A DNA stretch of 11,590 nucleotides from Bacillota bacterium (GCA_023442495.1 JAEZZB010000110.1:1-11590), one strand, 5' to 3'. Positions 1-7,171 are shown, numbered from the stretch's first letter. Numbers and translations: made by a program. The notes: generated from the sequence alone by a model not told the origin.

Positions 1-2
1 CT

Positions 3-161
3 CATATGGCTACTAATCCTCCAGTAAGTAGAGGTCAACAAGTAACTAGAGGCCAATATATTGGACCTATTGGAAATACTGGATATTCATTTGCAAATCA
101 TCTTCATTTTGAAGTGATTGTAAATGGTTATAGAGTAAATCCACTTCCATATATACAATAG
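3..161 (+). CDS. M23 (LytM-type) metallopeptidase, C-terminal fragment
   Basis: The reading frame enters from outside the window and ends at TAG 159-161, giving the last 52 residues. They match the end of an M23 zinc endopeptidase domain: an HM pair where the family has the yAHm motif, then GQQVTRGQYIGPIGNTGYS, then HLHFEV, whose HxH supplies a zinc ligand and the catalytic histidine, and the usual closing VNPLPYI. Such enzymes cut peptide cross-links in peptidoglycan and act outside the membrane. Nothing follows the catalytic domain, so there is no C-terminal wall-binding module. The N-terminal part (signal, SH3 or coiled-coil regions) lies outside the window, so it cannot be told whether this is a cell-wall remodelling enzyme, a phage lysin or a bacteriocin-like lysin. 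Confidence 0.85.
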   Translation, partial: HMATNPPVSRGQQVTRGQYIGPIGNTGYSFANHLHFEVIVNGYRVNPLPYIQ

Positions 162-214
162 AAGGAAATTTGTAGAAAATTTAATAAGATAACTTATCTA
201 TACAAGAATATTAT

Positions 215-251
215 AAAAAAGGAGATTGAAATTATTCTATTCTCCTTTTTT
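215..251 (+). terminator. Rho-independent terminator after the M23 peptidase gene
   Basis: AAAAAAGGAGA (215-225) is the exact reverse complement of TCTCCTTTTTT (241-251), with a 15-nt loop and a T run at the 3' side. It stands 53 nt after the M23 stop codon, in the position expected for that gene. The A run on the left arm means it could also work in the other direction. Confidence 0.8.
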
Positions 252-315
252 ATTTTAATAAGAATATAAATTATAAATAATTAAGTTAAAATTATAAAAC
301 ACAATTGTTTAACTA

Positions 316-371
316 TTGACAATAAAAAAAAAACGGAGTTATTATATAAATAAGTAATAAGTATATATAAT
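316..371 (+). promoter_or_regulatory. Probable promoter region of the decayed secreted-protein gene
   Basis: A perfect TTGACA lies at 316-321 and a perfect TATAAT at 366-371, but they are too far apart (44 nt) to form one promoter. The TTGACA would need a weak -10 near 339-348 (TTATTA or TATATA), and the TATAAT would need a weak -35 at 343-348. Both would transcribe toward the start codon at 406. The region is clearly promoter-like, but the exact element is not settled from sequence. Confidence 0.45.
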
Positions 372-381
372 TTATTACTTA
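351..381. repeat. 10-bp inverted repeat flanking a TATAAT box, possible operator
   Basis: TAAGTAATAA (351-360) and TTATTACTTA (372-381) are exact reverse complements separated by 11 nt. The spacer contains the TATAAT of 366-371. A dimeric repressor bound here would cover the -10 of the 406 gene. AT-rich sequence forms such repeats by chance more easily, so the operator role is inferred. Confidence 0.4.
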
Positions 382-405
382 AATATATCTATAAGGATCT
401 AGGAG

Positions 406-1103
406 ATGAATATTAAGAGATTAGTAGTCTTGTTATTTTCATTTTTTTCTGTCTTGATTATAGGTAATTAAGTAGAAGCGAATGGAAGTTTTTTGGTTGA
501 AGATAATGTTACAGATTTATTAGAATCATTAGATTCATGTAATAAATTTGAGATTATAGAATCAAATATAGTTTATAATAAATTTGAAGATGCTTATTAC
601 GAATTTGAAAATTCTAAAAGTTTAGAAAATTTTTTAATGCTTGAAGGGTGTGATTTAATTCCTAAAAAAAGCAAATTAAATATTATAAGTAATTCAGCGT
701 GTTTACCAGATATGCCAGGTTATCCAAATTGTCAAAGTAATCCTATAGTAAGAACCTATAGTAATATGTATCTCATTATAATACAGGTTATATATCTAAT
801 AATATATATTTATTAGGAAATGATGGATGGGTATTTGGTGGCAAACATGGTGCTTCAATGGAATATACAAAGCAAACAAGTTTAACCTTCGATGTGAATG
901 GGATGAGTGCATCTGTAAGTGTAGGTAAGAGTTCACAATTTCCAGTTCCAAAAAATAAAAGAGGAAATATTAAGTATAAAGCAAGATTTAGAGTTGAAAC
1001 AAGACAGAGCTATGGCGTTCGTAAAGATGGAACAGAGGTAAAGACTGGTAGATATAAAGTTACAAAGTTTATTGATGGAGGTTTCTATGCAATCTATAAA
1101 TGA
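406..1103 (+). pseudogene. Decayed gene for a secreted protein (nonsense in signal peptide plus frameshift)
   Basis: ATG 406 follows AAGGA (393-397) with an 8-nt spacer and opens a typical signal peptide: MNIKR, then a hydrophobic core LVVLLFSFFSVLIIG, then N, a TAA stop at 469-471, and VEA, which looks like a signal peptidase site. The same frame then runs open to TAG 814-816. Near 765-785 the coding signal moves to another frame, which reads SHYNTGYISNNIYLLGNDGWVFGGKHGAS and onward, joins the open stretch from 858 and stops at TGA 1101-1103. One missing base would join the two parts into a protein of about 230 residues. The N-terminal half is acidic with four cysteines. The C-terminal half is basic and Gly/Ser-rich, ending in GRYKVTKFIDGGFYAIYK. 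I do not recognise the family. A small secreted protein followed by a small membrane protein recalls bacteriocin/immunity pairs, but that is only an analogy. Neither fragment has its own ribosome binding site, so they are not separate genes. Confidence 0.75.
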
Positions 1104-1350
1104 TTTATATAAAAGTTTATTTATTTTTAATTCTATTTCAACAGTAATATCTTTTTTTTATACTTTAACTTTAAAATATTTGAGTTCAGACCCTTTTGAA
1201 CATATTCAAATTTTAGAAGGATCGGCTATAATTACAAAGATACCATATAGGATAGGTTTTGTACTAACATTTGTATTTGGTTTTTTCGCAATAAAATATT
1301 ATAGAAAATTAAAATCATCTTTAATAAATAATATAGATAAAGAAAATTAG
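1087..1350 (+). CDS. Small two-helix membrane protein, unknown function
   Basis: The protein has 87 residues. ATG 1087 is preferred over TTG 1072 and ATG 1075 because GGAGG (1077-1081) sits 5 nt before it. The start lies inside the last codons of the decayed secreted-protein gene, so the two were probably translationally coupled. Two hydrophobic segments at about residues 11-30 and 54-72 are separated by a short loop. The tail after the second helix is strongly basic (KYYRKLKSS), which by the positive-inside rule puts both ends in the cytoplasm. No family is recognised. Its position suggests a partner role for the secreted protein, for example protection or export, but this is inferred from order alone. 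It appears intact although its partner is broken. Confidence 0.65.
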   Translation: MQSINDLYKSLFIFNSISTVISFFYTLTLKYLSSDPFEHIQILEGSAIITKIPYRIGFVLTFVFGFFAIKYYRKLKSSLINNIDKEN

Positions 1351-1402
1351 TTAAATTAAATCGACGTAGTAAATTTGAATTTACTACGTCGATTTAATTT
1401 AA
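1351..1402. terminator. 25-bp perfect inverted repeat, probable terminator
   Basis: The first 25 bases directly after the stop codon of the small membrane protein are the exact reverse complement of 1378-1402, with only TG between them. The core is TCGACGTAGTAAAT, flanked by TTAAATTAAA. Place and stability suggest transcription termination in either direction. Unlike the other terminators in the window, it has no clear T run after the stem. The length and perfection are unusual. Confidence 0.6.
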
Positions 1403-1407
1403 TAGCT

Positions 1408-1440
1408 CTATTTTATATTTTAGATTGTAAAATAAAATAG
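1408..1440. repeat. AT-rich imperfect hairpin upstream of the EF-G-like gene
   Basis: CTATTTTA (1408-1415) pairs with TAAAATAG (1433-1440). After a 2-nt bulge, TTTTA (1418-1422) pairs with TAAAA (1428-1432) around a GATTG loop. It consists almost only of A-T pairs and lies 17 bp upstream of the -35 box at 1457. It may be an upstream A/T element or a remnant, and no function is assigned. Confidence 0.3.
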
Positions 1441-1456
1441 ATATATTAAAAAAATA

Positions 1457-1485
1457 TTGATATACGTTTTCCTTTATAATATAAT
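1457..1485 (+). promoter_or_regulatory. Sigma-A type promoter of the EF-G-like/dexB unit
   Basis: TTGATA (1457-1462) and TATAAT (1480-1485) are separated by 17 bp, which gives an 11 of 12 match to the vegetative consensus. A second TATAAT overlaps at 1475-1480 but has a poor spacing. Transcription would start about 25 nt before the ribosome binding site GGAGG (1506-1510). No operator or leader structure is seen between, so expression is probably constitutive. Confidence 0.75.
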
Positions 1486-1517
1486 AATCTTATGAAGTAA
1501 ATAACGGAGGAAGCTTT

Positions 1518-3599
1518 ATGAAAAACTATAATGCAAAAAGAATTAGAAATCTTGCTTTAGTAGGACATAGTAGTAGCGGAAAAACCTCTTTAATGGAGGC
1601 TATGTTATACAAGGCAGGGGAGATTAAAAAACTTGGTAATGTTGAATCTGGTAACACGGTATCTGACTTTGATCCTGAAGAAATTGAAAGACAAGCATCT
1701 ACAAGCTTATCAGTAGCTAGTTTAGAATGGAAAGATACTAAAATAAATATACTAGACACACCAGGTTATTTCGACTTTGAAGGTCAAGTGAGAACTGCGT
1801 TAAAGACTAGTGAAGCTGCTTTATTTGTTATTGATGCCCAAGCGGGTATTGAAGTGGGTACAGAAAAATACTGGAAATACTGCGAAAAAATTGGACTTCC
1901 AAGAATTATATTTGTAAACAGTATCGATAAAGAAGACATTAATTTTAATGAAGTAGTAGCTAATTTACACGTGCAATTTGGCAAGAAAGTTACACCATTA
2001 GTATTAACTTTAGGTGATGGGGCAAATCCAGGTCATGGAAAAGAGTTTAAGGGACTAATTGATGTAATGACAAAAGAAGCTTATACATATAATGGATTTG
2101 GTAGAGAAAAGAAAGCAATACCTGATATACGTATGTTAGAAGTTGAGGAAGTATTTAATCAACTTGCAGAAACTGTTGCTATGTCAGATGATGCATTAAT
2201 GGAAAAGTTCTTTGAGGGAATTAATTTTACAACTGAAGAATTCTCTAAAGGTATAACTAAGGCAATGCTTGCAGGTAATGTAGTTCCACTAATTGTTGGT
2301 TCTGCAACAGAAGGCTATGGCATTGATGAATTACTCGATATAATTTCATATTATATGCCATCACCAGCAAATCCTGAAGCTCATGCAGGTATTAGAGTTG
2401 TGGAAGGCGAAAATCTTCCTGTTGATGAAAATGGACCATTCTCAGCATATGTATTTAAAACATATGTGGATCCATTTATCGGAAAAATTTCATTATTCAA
2501 AGTTATGTCAGGTAAATTAAGTAAAAACGACACAATCTACAATCTATCAAAAGATAAAGAAGAAAAATTTGCAGGACTATATAGATTAAATGGTAAGAAG
2601 CAAATTGAAATAGATGAAGTAGTTGCAGGGGATATAGCTGCAGTAACAAAACTTGATGAAACAGAAACGGGTGATACATTAGGAGTAAAAGGTTCTAAAG
2701 TAATCTACAAAGTTTTAAGTCAACCACAAGCGTCCCTATCTTATGCAATTGTTCCAAAATCTAAGAAAGATGAAGATAAGATAGGTCAAGCACTTATAAA
2801 ATTAAGACAAGAAGATACATCATTCGAATTTGAAAGAAATCAAGAAACAAAACAATTAACAATTTCTGGTGTTGGAAATGTTCAATTACAAGTGGTTATC
2901 AATAAATTAAAAAATAAATTTGGTGTTGATATTGACATAGTTCCATTACGTATACCTTATAGAGAAACAATAACAACAAAGGCTGAAGTACAAGGTAAAC
3001 ATAAGAAACAATCTGGTGGTGCAGGTCAATATGGTGATGTATATATAAGATTTGAACCGATTGAAGATGGATTTGAATTTGCTGAAGAAGTATTTGGTGG
3101 AGCAGTTCCAAAGAATTATTTCCCAGCAGTAGAAAAAGGGCTTGAAGAAGCTTTAGAAAAAGGGGTTTTAGCAGGATATCCGGTAGTAGGTATTAAAGCT
3201 ACACTTTATGATGGATCATATCATCCGGTAGATTCAAATGAAATGGCATTTAAATTAGCAGCACAATTAGCATTTAGAGAGGGAACTAAGAAAGCTAATC
3301 CTGTATTACTTGAACCAATCATGAAACTTGAAACAACTATTCCGGAAGAATATCTTGGTGATGTAATGGGGGATATCAACAAGAAACGTGGTAGAATTCT
3401 AGGAATGGATCCTCAAGAAGATGGAACACAAGTAATTATGGCAGAAGCACCATATGCAGAGCTATTTGAATACGCTATTGATCTTCGTTCAATGACTCAA
3501 GGACGTGGTTCATTTGAAATGGAATTTGCAAGATATGAAAAAGTTCCTCATGAACAAGCAGAAAAAATAATAGAGGAAGCTAAGAAAGATGAAGAATAA
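1518..3599 (+). CDS. EF-G-like translational GTPase (EF-G-2 type)
   Basis: The protein has 693 residues, the full length of an EF-G, and starts at ATG 1518 after GGAGG (1506-1510). The GTPase domain shows G1 GHSSSGKT at 16-23, G3 DTPGY at 80-84, G4 NSID at 134-137 and G5 GSA before EGYGIDELLD. Domain II, the III/V folds and the domain IV stretch SGGAGQYGDVYIRFEPIE follow in normal order, ending in EMEFARYEKVP. It differs from canonical FusA at diagnostic places: G1 reads GHSSSGKT and not AHIDAGKT, and the catalytic histidine of DTPGH is tyrosine, a change also known in the Thermus EF-G-2 group. The NKxD lysine is serine. It is therefore a paralogue whose ribosomal role is not settled. It overlaps the dexB-like gene by 11 nt. 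TetM-type protection was considered and not favoured. Confidence 0.88.
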   Translation: MKNYNAKRIRNLALVGHSSSGKTSLMEAMLYKAGEIKKLGNVESGNTVSDFDPEEIERQASTSLSVASLEWKDTKINILDTPGYFDFEGQVRTALKTSEAALFVIDAQAGIEVGTEKYWKYCEKIGLPRIIFVNSIDKEDINFNEVVANLHVQFGKKVTPLVLTLGDGANPGHGKEFKGLIDVMTKEAYTYNGFGREKKAIPDIRMLEVEEVFNQLAETVAMSDDALMEKFFEGINFTTEEFSKGITKAMLAGNVVPLIVGSATEGYGIDELLDIISYYMPSPANPEAHAGIRVVEGENLPVDENGPFSAYVFKTYVDPFIGKISLFKVMSGKLSKNDTIYNLSKDKEEKFAGLYRLNGKKQIEIDEVVAGDIAAVTKLDETETGDTLGVKGSKVIYKVLSQPQASLSYAIVPKSKKDEDKIGQALIKLRQEDTSFEFERNQETKQLTISGVGNVQLQVVINKLKNKFGVDIDIVPLRIPYRETITTKAEVQGKHKKQSGGAGQYGDVYIRFEPIEDGFEFAEEVFGGAVPKNYFPAVEKGLEEALEKGVLAGYPVVGIKATLYDGSYHPVDSNEMAFKLAAQLAFREGTKKANPVLLEPIMKLETTIPEEYLGDVMGDINKKRGRILGMDPQEDGTQVIMAEAPYAELFEYAIDLRSMTQGRGSFEMEFARYEKVPHEQAEKIIEEAKKDEE

Positions 3600-5205
3600 T
3601 TGGTGGACAAGTGAAACCATTTATCAAATTTATCCGAAATCTTTTAAAGATTCCAATAATGACGGAATTGGGGATATACAGGGAATAATTAGTAAATTAG
3701 ATTATCTTGAAAATCTTGGAATAGGTGGCATTTGGATGTCACCTATTTTCAAGTCGCCTCAAGCAGATAATGGCTATGATATATCTGACTATGAAGATAT
3801 TGACCCAATATTCGGTAATATGGACGATTTTGATGAATTGATTTCAAAGGCAAAAGAAAAAAACATTAAAATAATTTTAGATTTAGTTCTTTCACACACT
3901 TCAGATGAACATCCATGGTTCATTGAAGCTCTAAAGGGAGAAGACAACAAATATCATGACTATTTCATTTGGAGAAAGGGGGAAAAAGACAAGCTACCAA
4001 ATGGAGCAATATCAGCTTTCGGTGGGTCGGCTTGGGAATATGTAGAATCCTTAAACAAATACTATTTCCACGAATTTCACACTAAACAACCATCTCTAAA
4101 TTGGGAAAATCCTGATATGAGAAAAAATCTCTATGCGATGATTAATCGCTGGATAAAAAAGGGAGTTGCAGGTTTTAGACTTGATGTTATAGACACCGTT
4201 GCAAAAAATGTCGACAAAGGGAATATGGTCGTTTATCCAGATGTGTATAAATATATCGATGAATTATCAAAAGAAACATTTCAAAAGTACAATGTAATGT
4301 CAGTTGGCGAAGTATGGAGTGCGAATTATGAAAATGTTCCTATTTGGGCAAATCTTGATGGTTCAAAGCTTTCAATGATATTCACATTACAACATATGAC
4401 ACTTGATCAAGGTGAAAACAAGTTCGACATAAAAAACTTGAATGTCCCAAAATTTAGAGAAATATTTTCTAAATGGCAAAGCAATTTATATTCTAAAGCA
4501 TGGCAAGCAAATGTATTAGAAAATCATGATGTTCCAAGAATAGTTTCAAGATGGGGTAATGATACAAAATATCATGATGAATCTGCAAAGATGTTTGCAA
4601 ATATTCAACTTTCACTAATGGGAACACCTTTTATCTATCAAGGGCAAGAAATTGGAATGACAAATGCTTATTGGAATGATATTGATAATTATGACGACAT
4701 TGAAAGCTTAAATTACTATAGAGAATCTATTGAAAAAGGAATGGAAAAAGACGAGATTATGAAAAATATCAAGACAAAATCTCGCGATAATGCAAGAACT
4801 CCAATGCAATGGAATGATAGCAAATATGCTGGGTTTAGTAATGTTAAGCCTTGGCTTAATATAAATGAAAATTATCTTAATATAAATGTTGAATCCCAGT
4901 TAAAGGATAAGAATTCAATTTTAAATTATTATAAACAAATGATTGAATTAAGAAAGAAATATGAAGTATTCATAGATGGAAAATTTGAAATATTATTTGA
5001 TGAATATGACAAAATATTTGCTTTTAAGAGATTAAATGATAATGAAGAAATAATTATCATAAATAATTTCAGTGAAGTTAATATTGAGGTGAATGGAATT
5101 GAAGCTTTTAAAGACTACGAAATTATTATCCATAATTATGATAGTTTGGGAAATTTTTTAAGACCATATGAAGCTTTAATATTTTATAGAAAGTGTAGAT
5201 TATAA
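3589..5205 (+). CDS. dexB: Glucan 1,6-alpha-glucosidase (GH13, DexB-like)
   Basis: This cytoplasmic 538-residue glycoside hydrolase removes glucose from the ends of alpha-1,6-linked oligosaccharides. It opens with the family signature WWTSETIYQIYPKSFKDSN and has all four GH13 regions: DLVLSH (98-103), GFRLDV with nucleophile D199, GEVW with acid/base E241, and NHD with D314. The residue after the nucleophile is Val200, the choice linked to alpha-1,6 specificity in this subfamily. The stretches LNVPKFREIFSKWQ and DNARTPMQW, and the length, recall streptococcal DexB (536 residues). There is no signal peptide. The start overlaps the EF-G-like gene and has only a distant GAGG, so translation is probably coupled. 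Oligo-1,6-glucosidase (MalL) or trehalose-6-phosphate hydrolase (TreC) are alternatives. No alpha-glucoside transporter lies nearby, so the substrate source is outside the window. Confidence 0.85.
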   Translation: MKNNWWTSETIYQIYPKSFKDSNNDGIGDIQGIISKLDYLENLGIGGIWMSPIFKSPQADNGYDISDYEDIDPIFGNMDDFDELISKAKEKNIKIILDLVLSHTSDEHPWFIEALKGEDNKYHDYFIWRKGEKDKLPNGAISAFGGSAWEYVESLNKYYFHEFHTKQPSLNWENPDMRKNLYAMINRWIKKGVAGFRLDVIDTVAKNVDKGNMVVYPDVYKYIDELSKETFQKYNVMSVGEVWSANYENVPIWANLDGSKLSMIFTLQHMTLDQGENKFDIKNLNVPKFREIFSKWQSNLYSKAWQANVLENHDVPRIVSRWGNDTKYHDESAKMFANIQLSLMGTPFIYQGQEIGMTNAYWNDIDNYDDIESLNYYRESIEKGMEKDEIMKNIKTKSRDNARTPMQWNDSKYAGFSNVKPWLNINENYLNINVESQLKDKNSILNYYKQMIELRKKYEVFIDGKFEILFDEYDKIFAFKRLNDNEEIIIINNFSEVNIEVNGIEAFKDYEIIIHNYDSLGNFLRPYEALIFYRKCRL

Positions 5206-5241
5206 AATAATACATTACTTTAGAAATAATTTATAAAAATA

Positions 5242-5286
5242 AAAATTTTCAAAAAATGGATGATTTTTCCGTTTTTTGAAAATTTT
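5242..5286. terminator. Bidirectional terminator between dexB and the Crp/Fnr gene
   Basis: An 18-bp stem pairs 5242-5259 with 5269-5286 around a 9-nt loop, all perfect except for one G-T pair near the loop. The right side continues into T-rich sequence and the left side is A-rich, so it can stop transcription of both convergent genes. The rest of the 136-nt gap holds nothing else I can support. Confidence 0.85.
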
Positions 5287-5341
5287 ATTTTTTCTTAAGT
5301 TCATGATTCTAGCTTATAGATAAAGTAGTCATTTATAGAAA

Positions 5342-6046
5342 TTATATCAATATATTATCCAATTGAGCTTCATCAAGTATAAGTACTTTACCTCTTGAAA
5401 CTATTTTAAGTATACCTTCTTCTTCAAATTGATTTAATTTTCTACTCATGGTTTCTCTCGAAATTCCTGCTAAAGACCCCAACTCTTCTTGAGTAATCCT
5501 ATAGCTAATCAAAATTCCGTCATTAGTTTCTTTACCATAAAGACCGATAAGAGTTTTTAGAAGTTTTGCAACTTTTTCATCGGTATTAATGACCGAAAGT
5601 CTATCTATTAATTCTTCGGCTTTTCTTATTCTTTCAAAAGATTGTTCAATAATTGCAAGTAAAAAACCGGTATTGTATTTTAACACGCCTAATACATCAT
5701 ACGAAGAAATAATAAGAACCCTAGCTTTTGATAATGCAAAAGCATTATATTCATATTTATCACCTGATAGTATATTGTGACCTCCAATAAAATCGGAAGG
5801 ACCATATATATAAAGAATTTGTTCTTTTCCGTCAGACATTATTTTTGTAACTTTGATTTCACCAGAGAGAATAATGAACATTTTATCTGCCGGATCATGA
5901 GATCTAAATATAACTTCACCCTTTGAAAACTCATGAGCTATTATATTTTTCTTAATTTTATCGAATTCTTCAGAAGATAAATTTTTCAATAGTGGAATCT
6001 TTTTATAATTAATTAAATTTTGATTATTTAAATTTATTTCTTTCAT
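5342..6046 (-). CDS. Crp/Fnr-family transcriptional regulator without Fe-S cysteines
   Basis: The protein has 234 residues. The N-terminal part (about 15-135) is a cyclic-nucleotide-binding type beta-barrel, with PLLKNLSSEEFDKI, FSKGEVIFRSHDPADKMFIILSGEIKV and YGPSDFIGGHNILSG. A long dimer helix (about 130-155) and a C-terminal winged helix-turn-helix follow, with RITQEELGSLAGISRETMSRKL at 183-204. The recognition helix carries E198, S201 and R202, the same E-x2-S-R pattern FNR uses to read TTGAT half-sites. There is no cysteine in the whole protein, so it cannot carry the oxygen-sensing 4Fe-4S cluster of FNR. The barrel also lacks the arginine-serine pair of cAMP-binding CRP, so its ligand is unknown. 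The start at 6046 has AGAGG before it on the minus strand. It is a single gene, convergent with dexB and divergent from licT. A matching box is found at 11019-11034. Confidence 0.88.
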   Translation of the reverse strand: MKEINLNNQNLINYKKIPLLKNLSSEEFDKIKKNIIAHEFSKGEVIFRSHDPADKMFIILSGEIKVTKIMSDGKEQILYIYGPSDFIGGHNILSGDKYEYNAFALSKARVLIISSYDVLGVLKYNTGFLLAIIEQSFERIRKAEELIDRLSVINTDEKVAKLLKTLIGLYGKETNDGILISYRITQEELGSLAGISRETMSRKLNQFEEEGILKIVSRGKVLILDEAQLDNILI

Positions 6047-6175
6047 AACAACCTCTTATCCCTATATATAGTTTATCATTTTAATCGATAATTACAAAAA
6101 TAATTTGAATATGTTTTCCAAATAAAATTTTTCTATTTTTACAATTACAGAAGAAACACTGAAAACGTAAAACGC

Positions 6176-6204
6176 TTGTAAAATAAATATACATGTGATA
6201 TATT
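6176..6204 (+). promoter_or_regulatory. Promoter of the beta-glucoside operon
   Basis: TTGTAA (6176-6181) and TATATT (6199-6204) are spaced by 17 bp, with a TGA directly before the -10 (6196-6198) that makes it an extended -10. The start of the transcript would fall near 6211, just before the RAT at 6217, as is usual for LicT-controlled operons. Confidence 0.75.
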
Positions 6205-6216
6205 AGTATTGTTAAA

Positions 6217-6245
6217 GGATAGTTATTGAGTATTCAAGCTAAACC
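6217..6245 (+). promoter_or_regulatory. RAT: ribonucleic antiterminator target of LicT
   Basis: The 29-nt element runs from GGATAGTTA through an apical hairpin TTGA-GTAT-TCAA to GCTAAACC, matching the BglG/LicT target pattern (GGAT-GTTA ... GC-AAACC). Its last five bases are also the first five of the terminator at 6241, so the two structures exclude each other. Bound LicT would hold the RAT fold and let RNA polymerase go on into licT. Confidence 0.9.
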
Positions 6246-6274
6246 TGTTGTGCCTTGGGCATGGCAGGTTTTTT
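6241..6274 (+). terminator. LicT-controlled leader terminator
   Basis: AAACCTGTTGTGCC (6241-6254) pairs along its whole length, with three wobble pairs, with GGCATGGCAGGTTT (6258-6271) around a TTG loop, and a T run follows to 6274. It stands between promoter and licT and overlaps the 3' edge of the RAT. This is the default off state of the operon. Confidence 0.92.
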
Positions 6275-6295
6275 ATTGCACTTTGGAGGAAACCT

Positions 6296-7132
6296 ATGAT
6301 TATTAATAAAGTTATAAATAACAATATAGTCAGTGTTGTTGAAAACGACTCTGAAAAAATAGTTATGGGTAGAGGCCTTGGTTTTAATAAAAAACCAGGT
6401 GACTCAATTAGTGAAGATAAAATTGAGAAAATTTTTGTGATGAATAATGAAAATCATTCACATAAATTTAAGGAATTAATAGTAGATATTCCTCTAGAAC
6501 ATATGCTTTTAGGCGATGAAATTATTTCGTACGCAAAACAAAATTTGGGTAAAAAGCTTAGCGATTTACTTTATATTAGCTTGATTGATCACATATACAC
6601 TTCTATTGAAAGATCTAAGATAAATATATTTATTAAAAATGATTTAATTTGGGATATTAAAAGATTTTATCCAGATGAATATAAAATAGGAGAATTTGCT
6701 ATCAAATTAATAAAGGAAAGATTTGATGTGGAACTTCCAGTAGATGAGGCTGGATTTATCGCATTACACTTGGTCAATGCATCGCAGGAAGGAGGTAATT
6801 TTAAGGATGTAGTAGAAGAATCTAATATTATGCACGATATTACAAATATTGTAAAATATGAATTCAATAAAGAATTTGATGAGGACAGTGTATATTATTA
6901 TAGATTCATAACTCATTTGAAGTTTTTTGCAAAAAGAGTTGTACTCGGAAATACATATAATGATGGTGTTGAAGATGAGCTTCTTGAATTAATTAAAGTT
7001 AAATATAGAAATAGCTACAATTGTGTGAAGAATATTGGAGCTTTTCTAAAAAATACATATAATTATGAAATATCAAAAGAAGAAGAACTATATCTGACTA
7101 TTCATATAGAAAGAGTAATATATAAAGCTTAG
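6296..7132 (+). CDS. licT: BglG/LicT-family transcriptional antiterminator
   Basis: The 278-residue RNA-binding protein lets RNA polymerase read through leader terminators when beta-glucosides are present. ATG 6296 follows GGAGGA (6285-6290); the longer frame from 6248 would begin inside the terminator stem and lacks a ribosome binding site. Residues 1-55 are the CAT RNA-binding domain (MIINKVINNNIVSVV, then GRGLGF). Two PTS regulation domains follow, each with both conserved histidines: H99 (LIDHI) and H158 (FIALHLVNA) in PRD1, H207 (FITHL) and H270 (LTIHIERV) in PRD2. In this family PRD1 phosphorylation by the cognate EII inactivates the protein, and PRD2 phosphorylation by HPr activates it. 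It is the first gene of the operon and its target lies directly upstream, so it controls its own synthesis. Confidence 0.93.
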   Translation: MIINKVINNNIVSVVENDSEKIVMGRGLGFNKKPGDSISEDKIEKIFVMNNENHSHKFKELIVDIPLEHMLLGDEIISYAKQNLGKKLSDLLYISLIDHIYTSIERSKINIFIKNDLIWDIKRFYPDEYKIGEFAIKLIKERFDVELPVDEAGFIALHLVNASQEGGNFKDVVEESNIMHDITNIVKYEFNKEFDEDSVYYYRFITHLKFFAKRVVLGNTYNDGVEDELLELIKVKYRNSYNCVKNIGAFLKNTYNYEISKEEELYLTIHIERVIYKA

Positions 7133-7144
7133 AAAATATTTTTT

Positions 7145-7171
7145 GGATAGTTACATTAAGTTGGCTAAACC
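7145..7171 (+). promoter_or_regulatory. Second RAT-like element before the permease gene
   Basis: The flanks GGATAGTTA (7145-7153) and GCTAAACC (7164-7171) are identical to those of the leader RAT. The apical part is shorter (CATTAAGTTG) and can form only about two base pairs, so LicT binding may be weaker or lost. In other organisms a second RAT at this place precedes a second terminator, but here no stem with a T run follows. Confidence 0.7.

Noticed and set aside
493..816. Independent gene starting at TTG 493
   Set aside because: No ribosome binding site, and the frame is continuous with the signal peptide from 406 except for the TAA at 469.
858..1103. Independent 81-residue gene starting at ATG 858
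   Set aside because: No ribosome binding site precedes 858, and the same frame reads protein-like sequence upstream of the ATG, so it is the 3' part of the broken gene from 406.
2899..3111. Minus-strand open frame rich in Leu, His and Gln
   Set aside because: It lies wholly inside the EF-G-like gene and is the repetitive shadow of its codons. The other internal minus-strand frames (1526-1759, 1784-1984, 6667-6867, 9466-9672) and the frame at 5589-5780 were dropped for the same reason.
1518..3599. Tetracycline resistance ribosomal protection protein (TetM type)
   Set aside because: The G1 motif, DTPGY and length fit the EF-G-2 type better, and no mobile element or resistance context is present.
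3589..5205. Trehalose-6-phosphate hydrolase (TreC)
   Set aside because: No trehalose PTS or TreR-type regulator is nearby, and several stretches resemble DexB more closely. It is not fully excluded.
6160..6173. TGAAAACG just upstream of the beta-glucoside promoter, resembling the left half of a CcpA cre site
   Set aside because: The left half fits, but the right half (TAAAAC) misses the conserved bases, and no shifted alignment is better. Catabolite control is likely for such an operon but is not shown here.
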